Shown here piece by piece: positions 16,775 to 24,939 of a DNA stretch of 64,000 nt. The notes beneath the pieces are model-generated. The model worked only from the letters and a program-made list of their open reading frames with translations, made no database searches and was not told where the DNA came from. Source of the stretch: Primorskyibacter aestuariivivens (GTDB lineage Bacteria > Pseudomonadota > Alphaproteobacteria > Rhodobacterales > Rhodobacteraceae); assembly GCF_028023675.1 (NCBI RefSeq), contig NZ_JAQIOZ010000010.1, positions 105,171-169,170 on the forward strand. The letters are read 5' to 3'. Each line of letters begins with the position of its first letter. Positions within the stretch are counted from its first letter, which is position 1. The position numbers and the translations under genes were made by a program.

Positions 16775-17320
16775 ATGAAGCAGAGAACATTTCTTAGTCT
16801 CGCCGTAGTCGCGGCAATTGGTGTTGGGTCAATTGGCGCATTGGCCCAACAGAATAATGGCGGCTGGTGGGGGCACGGTCGGATGAGTTCCGGCCAAATG
16901 GGGTCTGATCACATGCAAGGTTGGGGTTGGGGCAACATGGGGCCCGGACAACAAATGCGCATGCAGCGGCATTGGACGTACATGAACGAAGGGGTTCCCA
17001 CAGCCTATCGCGGTGCCCGCAGTACGGTGCGGGGCACGGCACAGATCATCGCGGACGGTAAGGCGCTCTATTCGAATTCCTGTGCAAGTTGCCATGGCGC
17101 AAAAGGCCTCGGAGATGGTGAGGCCGGACGCTCTTTGGTTCCGTCCCCGGCTCTTTTGCAAAGCTTCGTGCAAATGCCTATGGCGGGAGACGAGTACCTT
17201 CTCTGGGCGATCTTCGAAGGCGGTGAGCGTTTTGGAACTGATATGCCAGCTTTTGAAGAAGTATTAAGCGAAGACGACGTCTGGAAAATTATTGCATACA
17301 TGCGCGCGGGTTTTCCGTAA
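16775..17320 (+). CDS. Met/His-rich monoheme cytochrome c
   Basis: 181-residue exported protein. The signal peptide (about 1-25) is followed by a Gly/Met/His/Trp-rich segment (residues 28-66) that could bind copper. A class I cytochrome c domain follows, with heme site SCASCH near residue 107 and a Met ligand candidate in TDMPAF. It sits between merR and the transglutaminase operon and is probably transcribed alone. The metal-binding segment suggests a link between copper and electron transfer, not demonstrated. Confidence 0.85.
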   Translation: MKQRTFLSLAVVAAIGVGSIGALAQQNNGGWWGHGRMSSGQMGSDHMQGWGWGNMGPGQQMRMQRHWTYMNEGVPTAYRGARSTVRGTAQIIADGKALYSNSCASCHGAKGLGDGEAGRSLVPSPALLQSFVQMPMAGDEYLLWAIFEGGERFGTDMPAFEEVLSEDDVWKIIAYMRAGFP

Positions 17321-17365
17321 GGCACTGCCTGACATTGACGCTGGATTAGCTAGCAAATTTGGTAC

Positions 17366-17396
17366 TTGAAGCTACAGTAACTATAGCAATTACAAC
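17366..17396 (+). promoter_or_regulatory. MerR-family-type promoter P3
   Basis: -35 TTGAAG (17366-17371), 19-bp spacer with the imperfect dyad CTACAG-TAA-CTATAG, -10 TACAAC (17391-17396), about 30 bp before the transglutaminase-like gene. This is the third promoter of this architecture in the window. Confidence 0.68.
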
Positions 17397-17425
17397 TCTC
17401 CTAAATCGAATCAAGGAGAGTGCCG

Positions 17426-18196
17426 ATGACAATCGCTGAACCGTTACTTGCACCAACCCCAATCCTGAACTTCGACCATCCGTCGATTGCACGATTGGTC
17501 AAGGCTAGAGCTTGGAACACCCTGTCTACACATGATCGGATCGGGCCTGTCTACGATTTCGTGCGCAATGAAATTGCCTTTGGGTACAACCGCTCAGACG
17601 ACATCTCTGCCACCGATGTGCTCGCTGACGGTTTTGGTCAATGCAACACCAAGGGCACGCTTCTCATGGCGTTGTTGCGCGCGGTCGGCGTACGCTGCCG
17701 TCTTCACGGCTTCACTATTCACAAGGCGCTGCAACGCGGTGTCGTTCCGGAACTGGTCTATCCCCTCGCACCGGAAAAGATTATTCATTCCTGGGTCGAG
17801 GTGGAGACCGAGACAGGTTGGGTCAACCTCGAGGGGTTTATTCTCGACGCTGCGTTCCTGTCATCTATCCAATCCACATTTTCCGGGACCCCCAGCCTTT
17901 GCGGATACGGGGCAGGGACTGATTCCCTGCAGGCCCCGCCAGTGGAGTGGACCGGCGGCGACACCTATATCCAGGAAACAGGCATCGTTCAGGACTTTGG
18001 TACCTTTAACGCGCCCGACGATTTTTACGTCAACCATCGGCAGTCGTTTAGTTTGGTAAAGGACTTGCTGTATCGTCATATCATCCGCCATTGGATGAAT
18101 GCCCGCGTGCGCCGTATTCGGTCCGGTAGCGTACCGCAAATTCCTGGCTTGGCGTTGCCCAACCATAAACACGAAGAATCCCGTCATGCCTCATGA
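17426..18196 (+). CDS. transglutaminase-like domain protein
   Basis: About 256 residues with a transglutaminase/protease-like core. The catalytic Cys lies in DGFGQCNTKG, the His in IHSWVEVE and the third position probably in N-L-E-G-F. No signal peptide is visible, so it appears cytoplasmic. The ATG at 17426 has AAGGAG 7 bp upstream. Promoter P3 lies just before it and the CDF gene overlaps its end, making it the first gene of a metal-induced operon. Members of this group are found beside merR/CDF genes on metal islands, but I know of no defined reaction. Confidence 0.82.
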   Translation: MTIAEPLLAPTPILNFDHPSIARLVKARAWNTLSTHDRIGPVYDFVRNEIAFGYNRSDDISATDVLADGFGQCNTKGTLLMALLRAVGVRCRLHGFTIHKALQRGVVPELVYPLAPEKIIHSWVEVETETGWVNLEGFILDAAFLSSIQSTFSGTPSLCGYGAGTDSLQAPPVEWTGGDTYIQETGIVQDFGTFNAPDDFYVNHRQSFSLVKDLLYRHIIRHWMNARVRRIRSGSVPQIPGLALPNHKHEESRHAS

Positions 18197-19106
18197 TCAC
18201 GGCCACGCGCATATCGATCCCGCTTCGGGGGACCGCCGTGTCTCCATCGCGATCTGGGCCAACGCGCTATTAACCGTTGCGCAGATCATCGGCGGGATCT
18301 TGTCCGGCAGCCTCGCTCTCATTGCGGATGCGCTGCACAATTTCTCGGACATGGCATCCTTGGTGATCGCCTTTGCTGCGCGAAAGATCGCCAGACGCCC
18401 CGCCGACGAACGCATGACCTTCGGCTATGGCCGGATCGAAGTCGTCGCTGCATTGATCAACTACACCACCCTCATCCTCGTCGGCGTCTATCTGATCTAC
18501 GAAGGCGGGATGCGGCTCATCGAACCGACCGAGGTGGCCGGTTGGACTGTGGTGATCTTGGGCTCAGTGGCGCTGATCGTCGACACATTGACCGCCGTGC
18601 TAACCTACTCGATGCAAAAAAGCAGCGTGAACATCCGCGCTCTCTTCCTGCACAACCTGTCGGACGCATTGGCCTCTGTTGCTGTGATTATCGGCGGCTC
18701 CCTCATCCTGCTCTATGACATGTGGTGGGTCGATCCTGCGATCACGATCGGTATCGCGCTTTACATCCTCTATCTCGCTCTGACTGAAATCGGCCGCCCG
18801 ATCCGCATCCTGATGCTCGGTAGCCCGCCCGACGTCGACAATGACGCGGTTGTCGCTGCAATCAGGGACGTCGACGGAGTCCATGACGTTCACCACGTTC
18901 ATCTTTGGCAGATGCAGGAGAATGAAGCGGCGCTGGATTGCCATGTCGTGACCGCTGATGGCGCATCCGGTGAAGGGATCAAAGCTGCCGTAAAGGCGCG
19001 CCTAGCCGAGGAGTTCGGCATCCGGCATTCCACGCTTGAATTGGAAGATCTTAAGAATGCGCACAATGGCGCGCGACTCTATGGGCATGAAGAGGCCGGA
19101 CCATGA
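18186..19106 (+). CDS. cation diffusion facilitator (ZitB/CzcD type)
   Basis: 306-residue divalent cation/proton antiporter for export of Zn(II), Cd(II) or Co(II). The His-rich N-terminus (PHDHGHAH) is followed by six hydrophobic segments and a cytoplasmic ferredoxin-like domain with VHHVHLW and HSTLELE. The transport site is intact: D48, H51 and D55 in helix 2 and H-x3-D (HNLSD) in helix 5. The ATG at 18186 overlaps the upstream stop by 11 bp. The methyltransferase-like pseudogene follows with a 4-bp overlap. Confidence 0.93.
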   Translation: MPHDHGHAHIDPASGDRRVSIAIWANALLTVAQIIGGILSGSLALIADALHNFSDMASLVIAFAARKIARRPADERMTFGYGRIEVVAALINYTTLILVGVYLIYEGGMRLIEPTEVAGWTVVILGSVALIVDTLTAVLTYSMQKSSVNIRALFLHNLSDALASVAVIIGGSLILLYDMWWVDPAITIGIALYILYLALTEIGRPIRILMLGSPPDVDNDAVVAAIRDVDGVHDVHHVHLWQMQENEAALDCHVVTADGASGEGIKAAVKARLAEEFGIRHSTLELEDLKNAHNGARLYGHEEAGP

Positions 19107-19655
19107 TGGAATCGACGCTTCTCTTTCTCGGTCTGGGGCTTGCAGCAGCGACACTGGCTTCGATCCTTTGGTCAATCGCCGTTCCAGAGCGTCGCATCTG
19201 GCCACCTAAGCGCTACACTGCTTTCACACCCGTTCTGGTCTGGGTGCCGACCTTCTCCTTATTCGGCATCCTCATTTTGCTTGGCGTCTTGGGGGTGGGG
19301 CGATCTGGCAGTTCCAGGATGGCTGCGTTTCGGGATTGGGATACCCCTCATCGTGATAGGCAATATTGTCGTCTGGTCCGAAGTTGCCCATTTCGGGGTG
19401 CCGCAAACCGGCGGCGCGAAAGGCACGCTGAGGACCGCTGGCATGTATCGCTACTCACGCAACCCTCAATACGTGGCCGATATTGCCATTGTCGGTGGTT
19501 GGATGATCCTTACATCTTCACCTTCGGTGCTCATTGTAGGACTAGCAGCAATCCTTGTTTTGATAGCCGCACCCTTCGCAGAGGAGCCGTGGCTGAAGAA
19601 ACAGTACGGTTCTGAGTTTGAGGACTATGCGGCTAGGGTGAGGAGATTTCTTTGA
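19103..19655 (+). pseudogene. isoprenylcysteine carboxyl methyltransferase-like gene, frameshifted
   Basis: The first frame gives about 66 residues of membrane protein (from 19103), and the rest of the family, including the RNPQY block and C-terminal LKKQYGSEFEDY, continues one frame over to 19655. The break falls at the G-run 19291-19295: removing one G restores a continuous protein of about 183 residues. It could be a real inactivating mutation or a sequencing error in the homopolymer. It overlaps the CDF by 4 bp and would be the third gene of the P3 operon. An intact relative is at 30146-30871. Confidence 0.8.
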
Positions 19656-19754
19656 CTCAATATCTAATCGTGCTGAAGCCAACGTTCACAACGGTGCAGC
19701 AATGCCAATGATAGGATAGCGGCTTATTATTTAACATAATAAACCTTATGCGAC

Positions 19755-19784
19755 TAATATACTTAGCGTTGCGTTAGTATATTA
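19755..19784. repeat. AT-rich inverted repeat upstream of the TrbM-like gene
   Basis: TAATATACT (19755-19763) and AGTATATTA (19776-19784) are perfect 9-bp arms, 40 bp before the start at 19825. A second dyad, TTATTA/TAATAA, lies just upstream. TAATATAC recurs beside conjugation genes near 42.0 and 61.5 kb, so this may be a conjugation-gene operator. Confidence 0.5.
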
Positions 19785-19824
19785 TTGTATGTATGCTGGG
19801 AGTCCCCTGCCAAGGAACCCTAGC

Positions 19825-20580
19825 ATGAGTGTCTTACTTAGAATTCGACTTATACCCTTGGTCTTTGCCCTTGCATTGACGGGCATTTCGCTGCCCTCTA
19901 GCTCAAGGGCTCAAACGTATCCCATCGATTGCGCGATTCTGCTGTGCCTGTCTGGCGGTTGGCCAGCTTCCGTTCCATGTACGCGTGCGCGCGCCGAATT
20001 CATCCGGCGGATCACACCCTGGCCCGTGGAACCGCCGCTGCAGATTTGGCGCTGTCCCATGGGCGCGTCCTACGAGATCGAACGTCAGCCGAACGAAACA
20101 GACCAAATCTACCACGCCTTGTTCCGAACAGAAGATATTCGCCCACACCAGTCATTCCCCACGACCCATCATGCACCTGAAGCAATGACAGAAACGGCCG
20201 TTTTGAGCATTGGTGAAACCTCAAACGAGCTCGTCCCCGTGGATCTTGCCCTGCGCCGCGTCCAGGATCGTGCAGATATCGACATCAGCGGACCGGAGTT
20301 CAATTTCGTGCGGTCCATCCGCGTCTTTGATGTTCGTTATGCACGGCAGCACGAATCCGGGCGAGATGGCGACTGCAACCGCAGTGCGGTGGTCGTCCTT
20401 GGCACCTACGGGACCCAAGGTGACTTCTCCTGGCAGAGATCTTCCACCGCCGCCCTCCCCTCGGCCCATGTGGGGCTTGAACGCTGGGGAGATCATTGCC
20501 CAAGCATCTATCATCGGTCGGTATTCGTGGATTGGCGAGACTTTGAGGGTAACTATGGGTTTGAGCAGGTGAACTACTAG
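19825..20580 (+). CDS. exported Cys-rich protein, TrbM-like N-terminus
   Basis: 251-residue exported protein with a signal peptide ending near SSRAQ. The mature N-terminus, CAILLCLSGGWP followed by a Cys and a conserved ITPWP...IWRCP block, resembles TrbM/KikA-type conjugation proteins; this is a resemblance I recall and cannot check. The rest is not recognised. The ATG at 19825 has CAAGGA 8 bp upstream; a GTG-like longer frame begins at 19789. It is remote from the virB operon, lying between the metal operons and the DUF302 cluster. Confidence 0.65.
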   Translation: MSVLLRIRLIPLVFALALTGISLPSSSRAQTYPIDCAILLCLSGGWPASVPCTRARAEFIRRITPWPVEPPLQIWRCPMGASYEIERQPNETDQIYHALFRTEDIRPHQSFPTTHHAPEAMTETAVLSIGETSNELVPVDLALRRVQDRADIDISGPEFNFVRSIRVFDVRYARQHESGRDGDCNRSAVVVLGTYGTQGDFSWQRSSTAALPSAHVGLERWGDHCPSIYHRSVFVDWRDFEGNYGFEQVNY

Positions 20581-20919
20581 TTCAGCGCGGAGTAATCTAC
20601 TGCCCTTATGACGCCGGAGCGACGCGCAGGTCGTAAGAACCCCAATTGGCTCGATAAGTCAGAACCGTCGCGCGAGACAGAAAGAAAAAACCGGATCCGC
20701 CTCTGAGTGAACTGCTGGTTCGCCGTCAATCGGCGCATAGCCCCCCGCGCCCCTGTCCATCCGAGACGGTCGCGCAATTCAGGCCTAAGGCGACAGACGT
20801 TGAGGCTAAACAAAAGATTCTACGACACAATCCCGATTTTTCAGAATTGCTTCAATGTCTTCAATCCCGCCCCGGTATCGGTCATGTCACAGGAAGAGCC
20901 ATCCGGGCCTATTTGGCGA
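20581..20919. other. intergenic region without recognised gene
   Basis: 339 bp between convergent genes. Short open frames exist on both strands, but none has a ribosome site, family motif or coding-like composition that I trust. Confidence 0.5.
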
Positions 20920-21306
20920 TCAGATCGCGGCTACAGCTGCGGCCAACAAGTTGCGGACCCGTCCGGCGACGGCCTTCAGTTCGCTATTGTCGATCGCCGT
21001 CATCGAGGCGACGGGGTCAATGGCCGAGACCTCCACCCCGTCGTCGGTTTCGCGCAGAATGACGTTGCATGGCAGCATTGCGCCCACCCGCGGCTCGATG
21101 CCGATTGCCTGATGCGCCATCTTCGGATTACAGGCACCGAGGATGTGGTAGCCAGACATGTCTACATCCAACTTCTTCTTCGTGGTCGCCTTGACGTCGA
21201 GCTCGGTCAGAACACCGAAACCGGCATCGGCCAGCGCCTTGCGGGTGCGTTCGTCAATTTCGGCCATGCTGGCGGCGGGAAAGCTGCGATTTATGGTATA
21301 GTTCAT
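20920..21306 (-). CDS. DUF302-domain protein
   Basis: 128-residue protein of the DUF302 family. It has the family's N-terminal segment, G-F-G-V-L-T-E-L-D-V, followed by the G-Y-H-I-L-G-A-C-N-P block with a conserved Cys, and the G-x-x-L-P-C-N-V motif with a second Cys. No signal peptide is visible. Function is unknown; the genes often sit near metal- or redox-stress loci. It is the last gene of a three-gene minus-strand operon with the EF-hand protein, probably under the divergent two-component system. Confidence 0.88.
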   Translation of the reverse strand: MNYTINRSFPAASMAEIDERTRKALADAGFGVLTELDVKATTKKKLDVDMSGYHILGACNPKMAHQAIGIEPRVGAMLPCNVILRETDDGVEVSAIDPVASMTAIDNSELKAVAGRVRNLLAAAVAAI

Positions 21307-21321
21307 GATTTGCCCTCCAGG

Positions 21322-21438
21322 TCATTTGCGCAGGTATTTGATCAAGCCGGCGATCGCCAACCCAGTCAAAACCAGTATCAGGATCATCCAGAGCCAGCCG
21401 AATCCCATGCCAAAGCCTATTCCAAATCCGTTCATCAT
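21322..21438 (-). CDS. 38-residue membrane protein
   Basis: A short frame begins with ATGATG at 21438, preceded by AAGGAG about 8 bp upstream. It encodes a Gly/Phe/Met-rich head (MMNGFGIGFGMGFG), one strongly hydrophobic helix, and a basic tail ending K-Y-L-R-K. It lies 15 bp before the DUF302 gene and 64 bp after the EF-hand gene on the same strand. The ribosome site, single-helix design and tight spacing support a real small protein. Function is unknown. Confidence 0.65.
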   Translation of the reverse strand: MMNGFGIGFGMGFGWLWMILILVLTGLAIAGLIKYLRK

Positions 21439-21502
21439 CGTCGCATCTCCTTATGGTGTCCCGGACAGAGCCCTTGCGGACCCGGCCCGGGAATTGACAT
21501 CG

Positions 21503-22117
21503 TCAGTTGTTGTCCGTCATGTCGTTGTCGTCGCCATCCATCATCGGCATGCGCTGTTGGCTGCCGGCTTCGCGGCGATCCATCATGCGCTGCATCCGAT
21601 CGGCGGGTGCGGCGATCTCCTCGGCGGTGACTTGCCCGTCGCCGTCAGCGTCGAGCGCCTGAAAGCGGTCGACTGTCATTTCGCGGATATGCGCCGCGTG
21701 CAGGGTCTCGAATTCGTCGAGCGAGAGCGTGCCGTTGCCATCGGCATCATAGGTCTTCAGCGCGTCAACCATTCCGGTGCGAAGTTCTTCGGGCGTCACC
21801 GTGCCGTCCTTGTTGGCGTCAAAGATGGTCTGCAGGTGATCCCCTCCCCCCATCATCGGTCCGGCAATACCCATCATGCCGGATCCCATTATGCCAGCCT
21901 GGCCGCGGGGCATCATCTGCATCATGCTCATCATCTGACCCATGTCACCGCCCATCATTGAGCCGGGATGCATTTGCCCCATGCTGCCGGCCCGGTCGCC
22001 TTGGCGACCTTCACGATTGCCATGATTGCCATGATTGCCATGATTGCCATCGGCCAGAACCGGGATTGCGCTGCCGATCACGGCGACGGCTGCGGTTGCG
22101 AGTACAAGACGTTTCAT
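21503..22117 (-). CDS. exported EF-hand protein, Met/His-rich
   Basis: 204-residue periplasmic protein. The signal peptide (1-22) is followed by tandem N-H-G repeats and a Met/Gly-rich stretch, then three EF-hand loops (D-A-N-K-D-G, D-A-D-G-N-G, D-A-D-G-D-G) that should bind Ca(II) or similar. The Met- and His-rich segments could bind copper or other metals. ATG 22117 has GGAGG 9 bp upstream; the frame is open to 22141 but lacks a better start. It is the first gene of the operon divergent from the response-regulator gene. Confidence 0.85.
   Translation of the reverse strand: MKRLVLATAAVAVIGSAIPVLADGNHGNHGNHGNREGRQGDRAGSMGQMHPGSMMGGDMGQMMSMMQMMPRGQAGIMGSGMMGIAGPMMGGGDHLQTIFDANKDGTVTPEELRTGMVDALKTYDADGNGTLSLDEFETLHAAHIREMTVDRFQALDADGDGQVTAEEIAAPADRMQRMMDRREAGSQQRMPMMDGDDNDMTDNN
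22015..22050. repeat. four tandem 9-bp repeats encoding N-H-G
   Basis: Exact copies of GATTGCCAT (plus strand) lie inside the EF-hand gene and encode the Asn-His-Gly repeats. Because the unit is 9 bp, copy-number change would keep the frame and alter the number of His residues. Confidence 0.85.
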
Positions 22118-22168
22118 TGTTTGATCCTCCAAGGAATTCATTTCGATGATCAGGATTTGGGAGCCACC

Positions 22169-22225
22169 TGTCGCAGAAGTTTGTCAGCCGGGCATGAAAA
22201 GTGTCGCAAACTGTGTCAGACCGGG
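22169..22225. promoter_or_regulatory. pair of 24-bp direct repeats upstream of response-regulator gene
   Basis: TGTCGCA...TTTGTCAG-CCGGG (22169-22192) and TGTCGCA...TGTGTCAGACCGGG (22202-22225) are near-identical and spaced 33 bp start to start, about three helical turns. Direct repeats of this spacing suit OmpR/PhoB-type dimers. They lie between the divergent EF-hand operon and the two-component genes. Confidence 0.6.
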
Positions 22226-22310
22226 TAATTGCCGGAGTTTCCGAAGTTTTTTGGGGCATTCCGACTTAGATATCAGCTAGAAATGAAGTTAGGAGAGCCC
22301 CGGACGGATT

Positions 22311-23033
22311 ATGGCAGAGAGCCCGCACATCCTCGTCGTCGACGATCACCGCGACATCCGTGACGCGCTTGCCCGATATCTCGAAAAGAACGGGATGCGG
22401 GCGACGGTGGCTGCGGACGCGCAAGCGATGGATGCAGCCATGAAGGTCGGGCGGTTTGATCTGATCGTGCTGGACGTGATGATGCCGGGCGAGGACGGAT
22501 TGTCAGTCTGTCGCAGGCTCCGGGCCGAAGGCGATGTCCCGATCCTGATGCTAACCGCTCTGGGAGAAGAAACCGACCGCATCGTCGGGCTGGAAATGGG
22601 CGCCGACGACTATCTGGCCAAGCCGTTCAGCCCTCGCGAGCTTTTGGCACGGGTAAAAGCGATCCTGCGCCGCAGCCACGCTGCTGTGAAAGAGGGCGGT
22701 GCGCTGGCTGGTCACAAGCTCGTATTCGACCGTTGGGTACTGGACACGGACCGGCGGGTTCTGATTGCCGACGACGGCGCGGAGGTCGCTCTGACAACGG
22801 CAGAATTCCGACTACTAACCGTGTTTCTGGAACGCCCGCGTCATGTTCTGAGCCGAGCGCAGCTCCTGGATCTGACCAGCGGACGACAGGCGCAGGTCTT
22901 TGATCGAGCCATCGACAACCAAATCAGCCGGTTGCGGCGCAAGATAGAGCGCGACCCTTCGCATCCTGAACTGATCGCCACAGTCTGGGGCGGTGGCTAT
23001 TCGCTGTCGGCCGACGTGAGGGAAGCGTCATGA
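22311..23033 (+). CDS. OmpR-family response regulator
   Basis: 240-residue DNA-binding response regulator. The receiver domain has the acidic pair at residues 11-12, phospho-acceptor D55 in VLDVMMPG, T/S in MLTAL and K104 in LAKPFSP. A C-terminal winged helix (about 135-235) carries the family block Y-x-F-D-R-x-I-D-N-Q-I-S-R-L-R-R-K. It overlaps the histidine kinase by 4 bp. It probably controls itself and the divergent EF-hand operon through the direct repeats at 22169-22225. The stimulus is unknown; neighbouring genes suggest metal or envelope stress. Confidence 0.94.
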   Translation: MAESPHILVVDDHRDIRDALARYLEKNGMRATVAADAQAMDAAMKVGRFDLIVLDVMMPGEDGLSVCRRLRAEGDVPILMLTALGEETDRIVGLEMGADDYLAKPFSPRELLARVKAILRRSHAAVKEGGALAGHKLVFDRWVLDTDRRVLIADDGAEVALTTAEFRLLTVFLERPRHVLSRAQLLDLTSGRQAQVFDRAIDNQISRLRRKIERDPSHPELIATVWGGGYSLSADVREAS

Positions 23034-24406
23034 TCCGGCAGTTCTGGCCCCAATCGGTCGGCGCGCAGCTGCTGGTCATGTTGCTGCTGGCGCTCGGCAT
23101 CAGCCAAGGCCTTAGCCTCCTGGTCTTCAGCGACGAGCGTGACCGTGCGGTTCGGGCTGCTTTGGGATATGAAGCCGCCGGTCGGGCGGCGAACGTTGCG
23201 CAGTTGCTAGATCAAGCGCCGGAAGGGTTGCGCTCGCAGATCGTCCTAGCGGCGAATTCGCCCTTGGTCCGGTTCTGGATCGACGATAGTCCGGCCGTCG
23301 ATCATGACAGTCACGATGCCCAGGGCATAGCAGATCGGTTGCGCCGCACCTTGGGCGATCCGCCCCGCGAAGTTCTGGTGGAAATCCACGACAGAACAGA
23401 CGCGGTGCCGGGCGTCGAAGATGTTCCGAATTCGATGCGCCAGATGCATGCCGCGATGCTGGCCGAGCGGACCGGCCCGCTGGAATTGGCGATGTCTATC
23501 CAGCTTGCCTCGGGTGACTGGCTCAATGTCCGGTCGATGTTTCACCGTCCTGTTGCGCAATGGCTGGTTTCAGATATCGCGGCACTGGCCATCGCCGCCA
23601 TTCTGGTCACGTTCGTCGCCGTGGTGACGGCCGTCCGCATCGTGCGCCCGATGCGGAAACTTGCCAATGCGTCCGATCGGGCCGGAAAGGGCGAGCAGCT
23701 GGCCGCCCTGCCGGAATCCGGTCCACAGGAACTCCGTGATACCGTGCGTGCTTTCAACCGGATGCAAGCTCGGATCAGGAGGTTCGTTTCCGGCAGAACG
23801 CGCATGCTGGCAGCCTTGGGGCATGACCTGCGCTCGCCTCTGACGGCGATGCGCCTGCGCCTTGAACTGATCGATGAGAGTGAGGATCGGGACCGCCTTG
23901 AGGCTTTGGTCGATGAAATGCAGACGATGGTCGAGGCGACGCTCGCATTTGCCCGGGGCGAGGCTGAAACCGAAGAGACGGTCGCTGTGGACCTGCGCGA
24001 CCTTCTGCAAAAGCTTGTCGCAGAGACCAAAGGGGTACGAATTGACGGACTTGGCGAAGCAGCGGCGGTTGTCGCGCGCGTACGTCCTGTGGCCCTGAAA
24101 CGCGCGTTGAGAAATCTCATCGACAACGCGGTCCGCTATGGCGAGAACGCGGAAGTCGGCCTTTTGCGTGACCGAGATGCCGCTATCATTTCCATCTCGG
24201 ACAATGGCCCGGGCTTGCCCGAAGATCAGCTCGAAGCGGTATTCGAGCCATTCCGGAGGCTCGAGACATCTCGCAGCCGGGATACCGGCGGGACCGGGCT
24301 TGGCCTGGCCATTGCCCGTACGGTCATCCGCGCGCACGGAGGCGAGGTTACCCTGCAAAATCGGAAGGCCGGCGGCCTCAAGGCGACGGTGGAGCTACCG
24401 CTCTAG
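23030..24406 (+). CDS. membrane sensor histidine kinase
   Basis: 458 residues: membrane helix (about 12-33), periplasmic sensor region containing an H-D-S-H-D cluster (about 35-175), second helix (180-203), HAMP linker, H-box LGHDLRSPLT with H265, N-box LRNLIDNAVRYG, G-boxes DNGPGLP and GTGLGLAIA. It should phosphorylate the regulator encoded directly upstream with a 4-bp overlap. The sensor region is not a family I can name. Its 3' end overlaps the convergent membrane-protein gene by 12 bp. Confidence 0.94.
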   Translation: MIRQFWPQSVGAQLLVMLLLALGISQGLSLLVFSDERDRAVRAALGYEAAGRAANVAQLLDQAPEGLRSQIVLAANSPLVRFWIDDSPAVDHDSHDAQGIADRLRRTLGDPPREVLVEIHDRTDAVPGVEDVPNSMRQMHAAMLAERTGPLELAMSIQLASGDWLNVRSMFHRPVAQWLVSDIAALAIAAILVTFVAVVTAVRIVRPMRKLANASDRAGKGEQLAALPESGPQELRDTVRAFNRMQARIRRFVSGRTRMLAALGHDLRSPLTAMRLRLELIDESEDRDRLEALVDEMQTMVEATLAFARGEAETEETVAVDLRDLLQKLVAETKGVRIDGLGEAAAVVARVRPVALKRALRNLIDNAVRYGENAEVGLLRDRDAAIISISDNGPGLPEDQLEAVFEPFRRLETSRSRDTGGTGLGLAIARTVIRAHGGEVTLQNRKAGGLKATVELPL

Positions 24407-24865
24407 CGTTTTGGCGCAATGCGGTTGTAGTCGCCGAAGATACCACAAGACGACAAGGGGGATGATGACCCACTGAGCAAGCGGTGCCAGTCCGGTTCCC
24501 AGAACCGGCAGACGCAGCATGTCCGGACCGTAGGTCCAACGGCCCAGTACCTCTGTGTTGAGGTATTCAAGCGCGATGGTCGCGATGAGACCGACGGCAA
24601 GAAACACAACAACGCCGCGCCCAAGTGCGGATTTGTTCCACGCCGGTCCGGCCAGGGCGCGCGCGGCAAAAAAGGCGGCGATCATGATAAGAACATCGCC
24701 AAGCGTCGCCCACGCGCATTCCACAATACCGGCGAAATGGCTTGCGCCGTCGAGGCTGGAGAACAGAGGCGCTTGCAGTATCTCCCAAGTGAAATGCAAA
24801 ATCCCCGACAGGACCACGAGATCGAGCACGATCCAGACCGCGGATGCATTGTCGTCCACCTTCAT
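24395..24865 (-). CDS. small integral membrane protein
   Basis: 156 residues with about four hydrophobic segments; start ATG 24865 with GAGGAA just upstream. The first helix carries H-F-T-W-E and the loops hold R-W-x-Y-G-P-D-M, patterns found in small uncharacterised membrane proteins. It is the last gene of the long minus-strand directon, 74 bp after the Rieske gene. I cannot assign a function. Confidence 0.65.
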   Translation of the reverse strand: MKVDDNASAVWIVLDLVVLSGILHFTWEILQAPLFSSLDGASHFAGIVECAWATLGDVLIMIAAFFAARALAGPAWNKSALGRGVVVFLAVGLIATIALEYLNTEVLGRWTYGPDMLRLPVLGTGLAPLAQWVIIPLVVLWYLRRLQPHCAKTLER

Positions 24866-24939
24866 CACATTCCTCGTCGCCGGTCCGTCACCGGCGCTTG
24901 AGTGCGACACGGACCCTGCAGCCGTCAAGCGATAGCGCC

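Noticed and set aside
20826..20870. Apparent fragment of a gene reading I-E-D-I-E-A-I-L-K
   Set aside because: It is fewer than 25 codons with no upstream continuation in frame, so chance cannot be excluded.
20581..20919. Possible 78-codon minus-strand gene
   Set aside because: It has an Arg-rich composition, no Shine-Dalgarno sequence and no motif.
22015..22050. Short tandem repeats that could be read as a CRISPR fragment
   Set aside because: The units are contiguous 9-mers with no spacers and encode a simple N-H-G repeat in the EF-hand gene.
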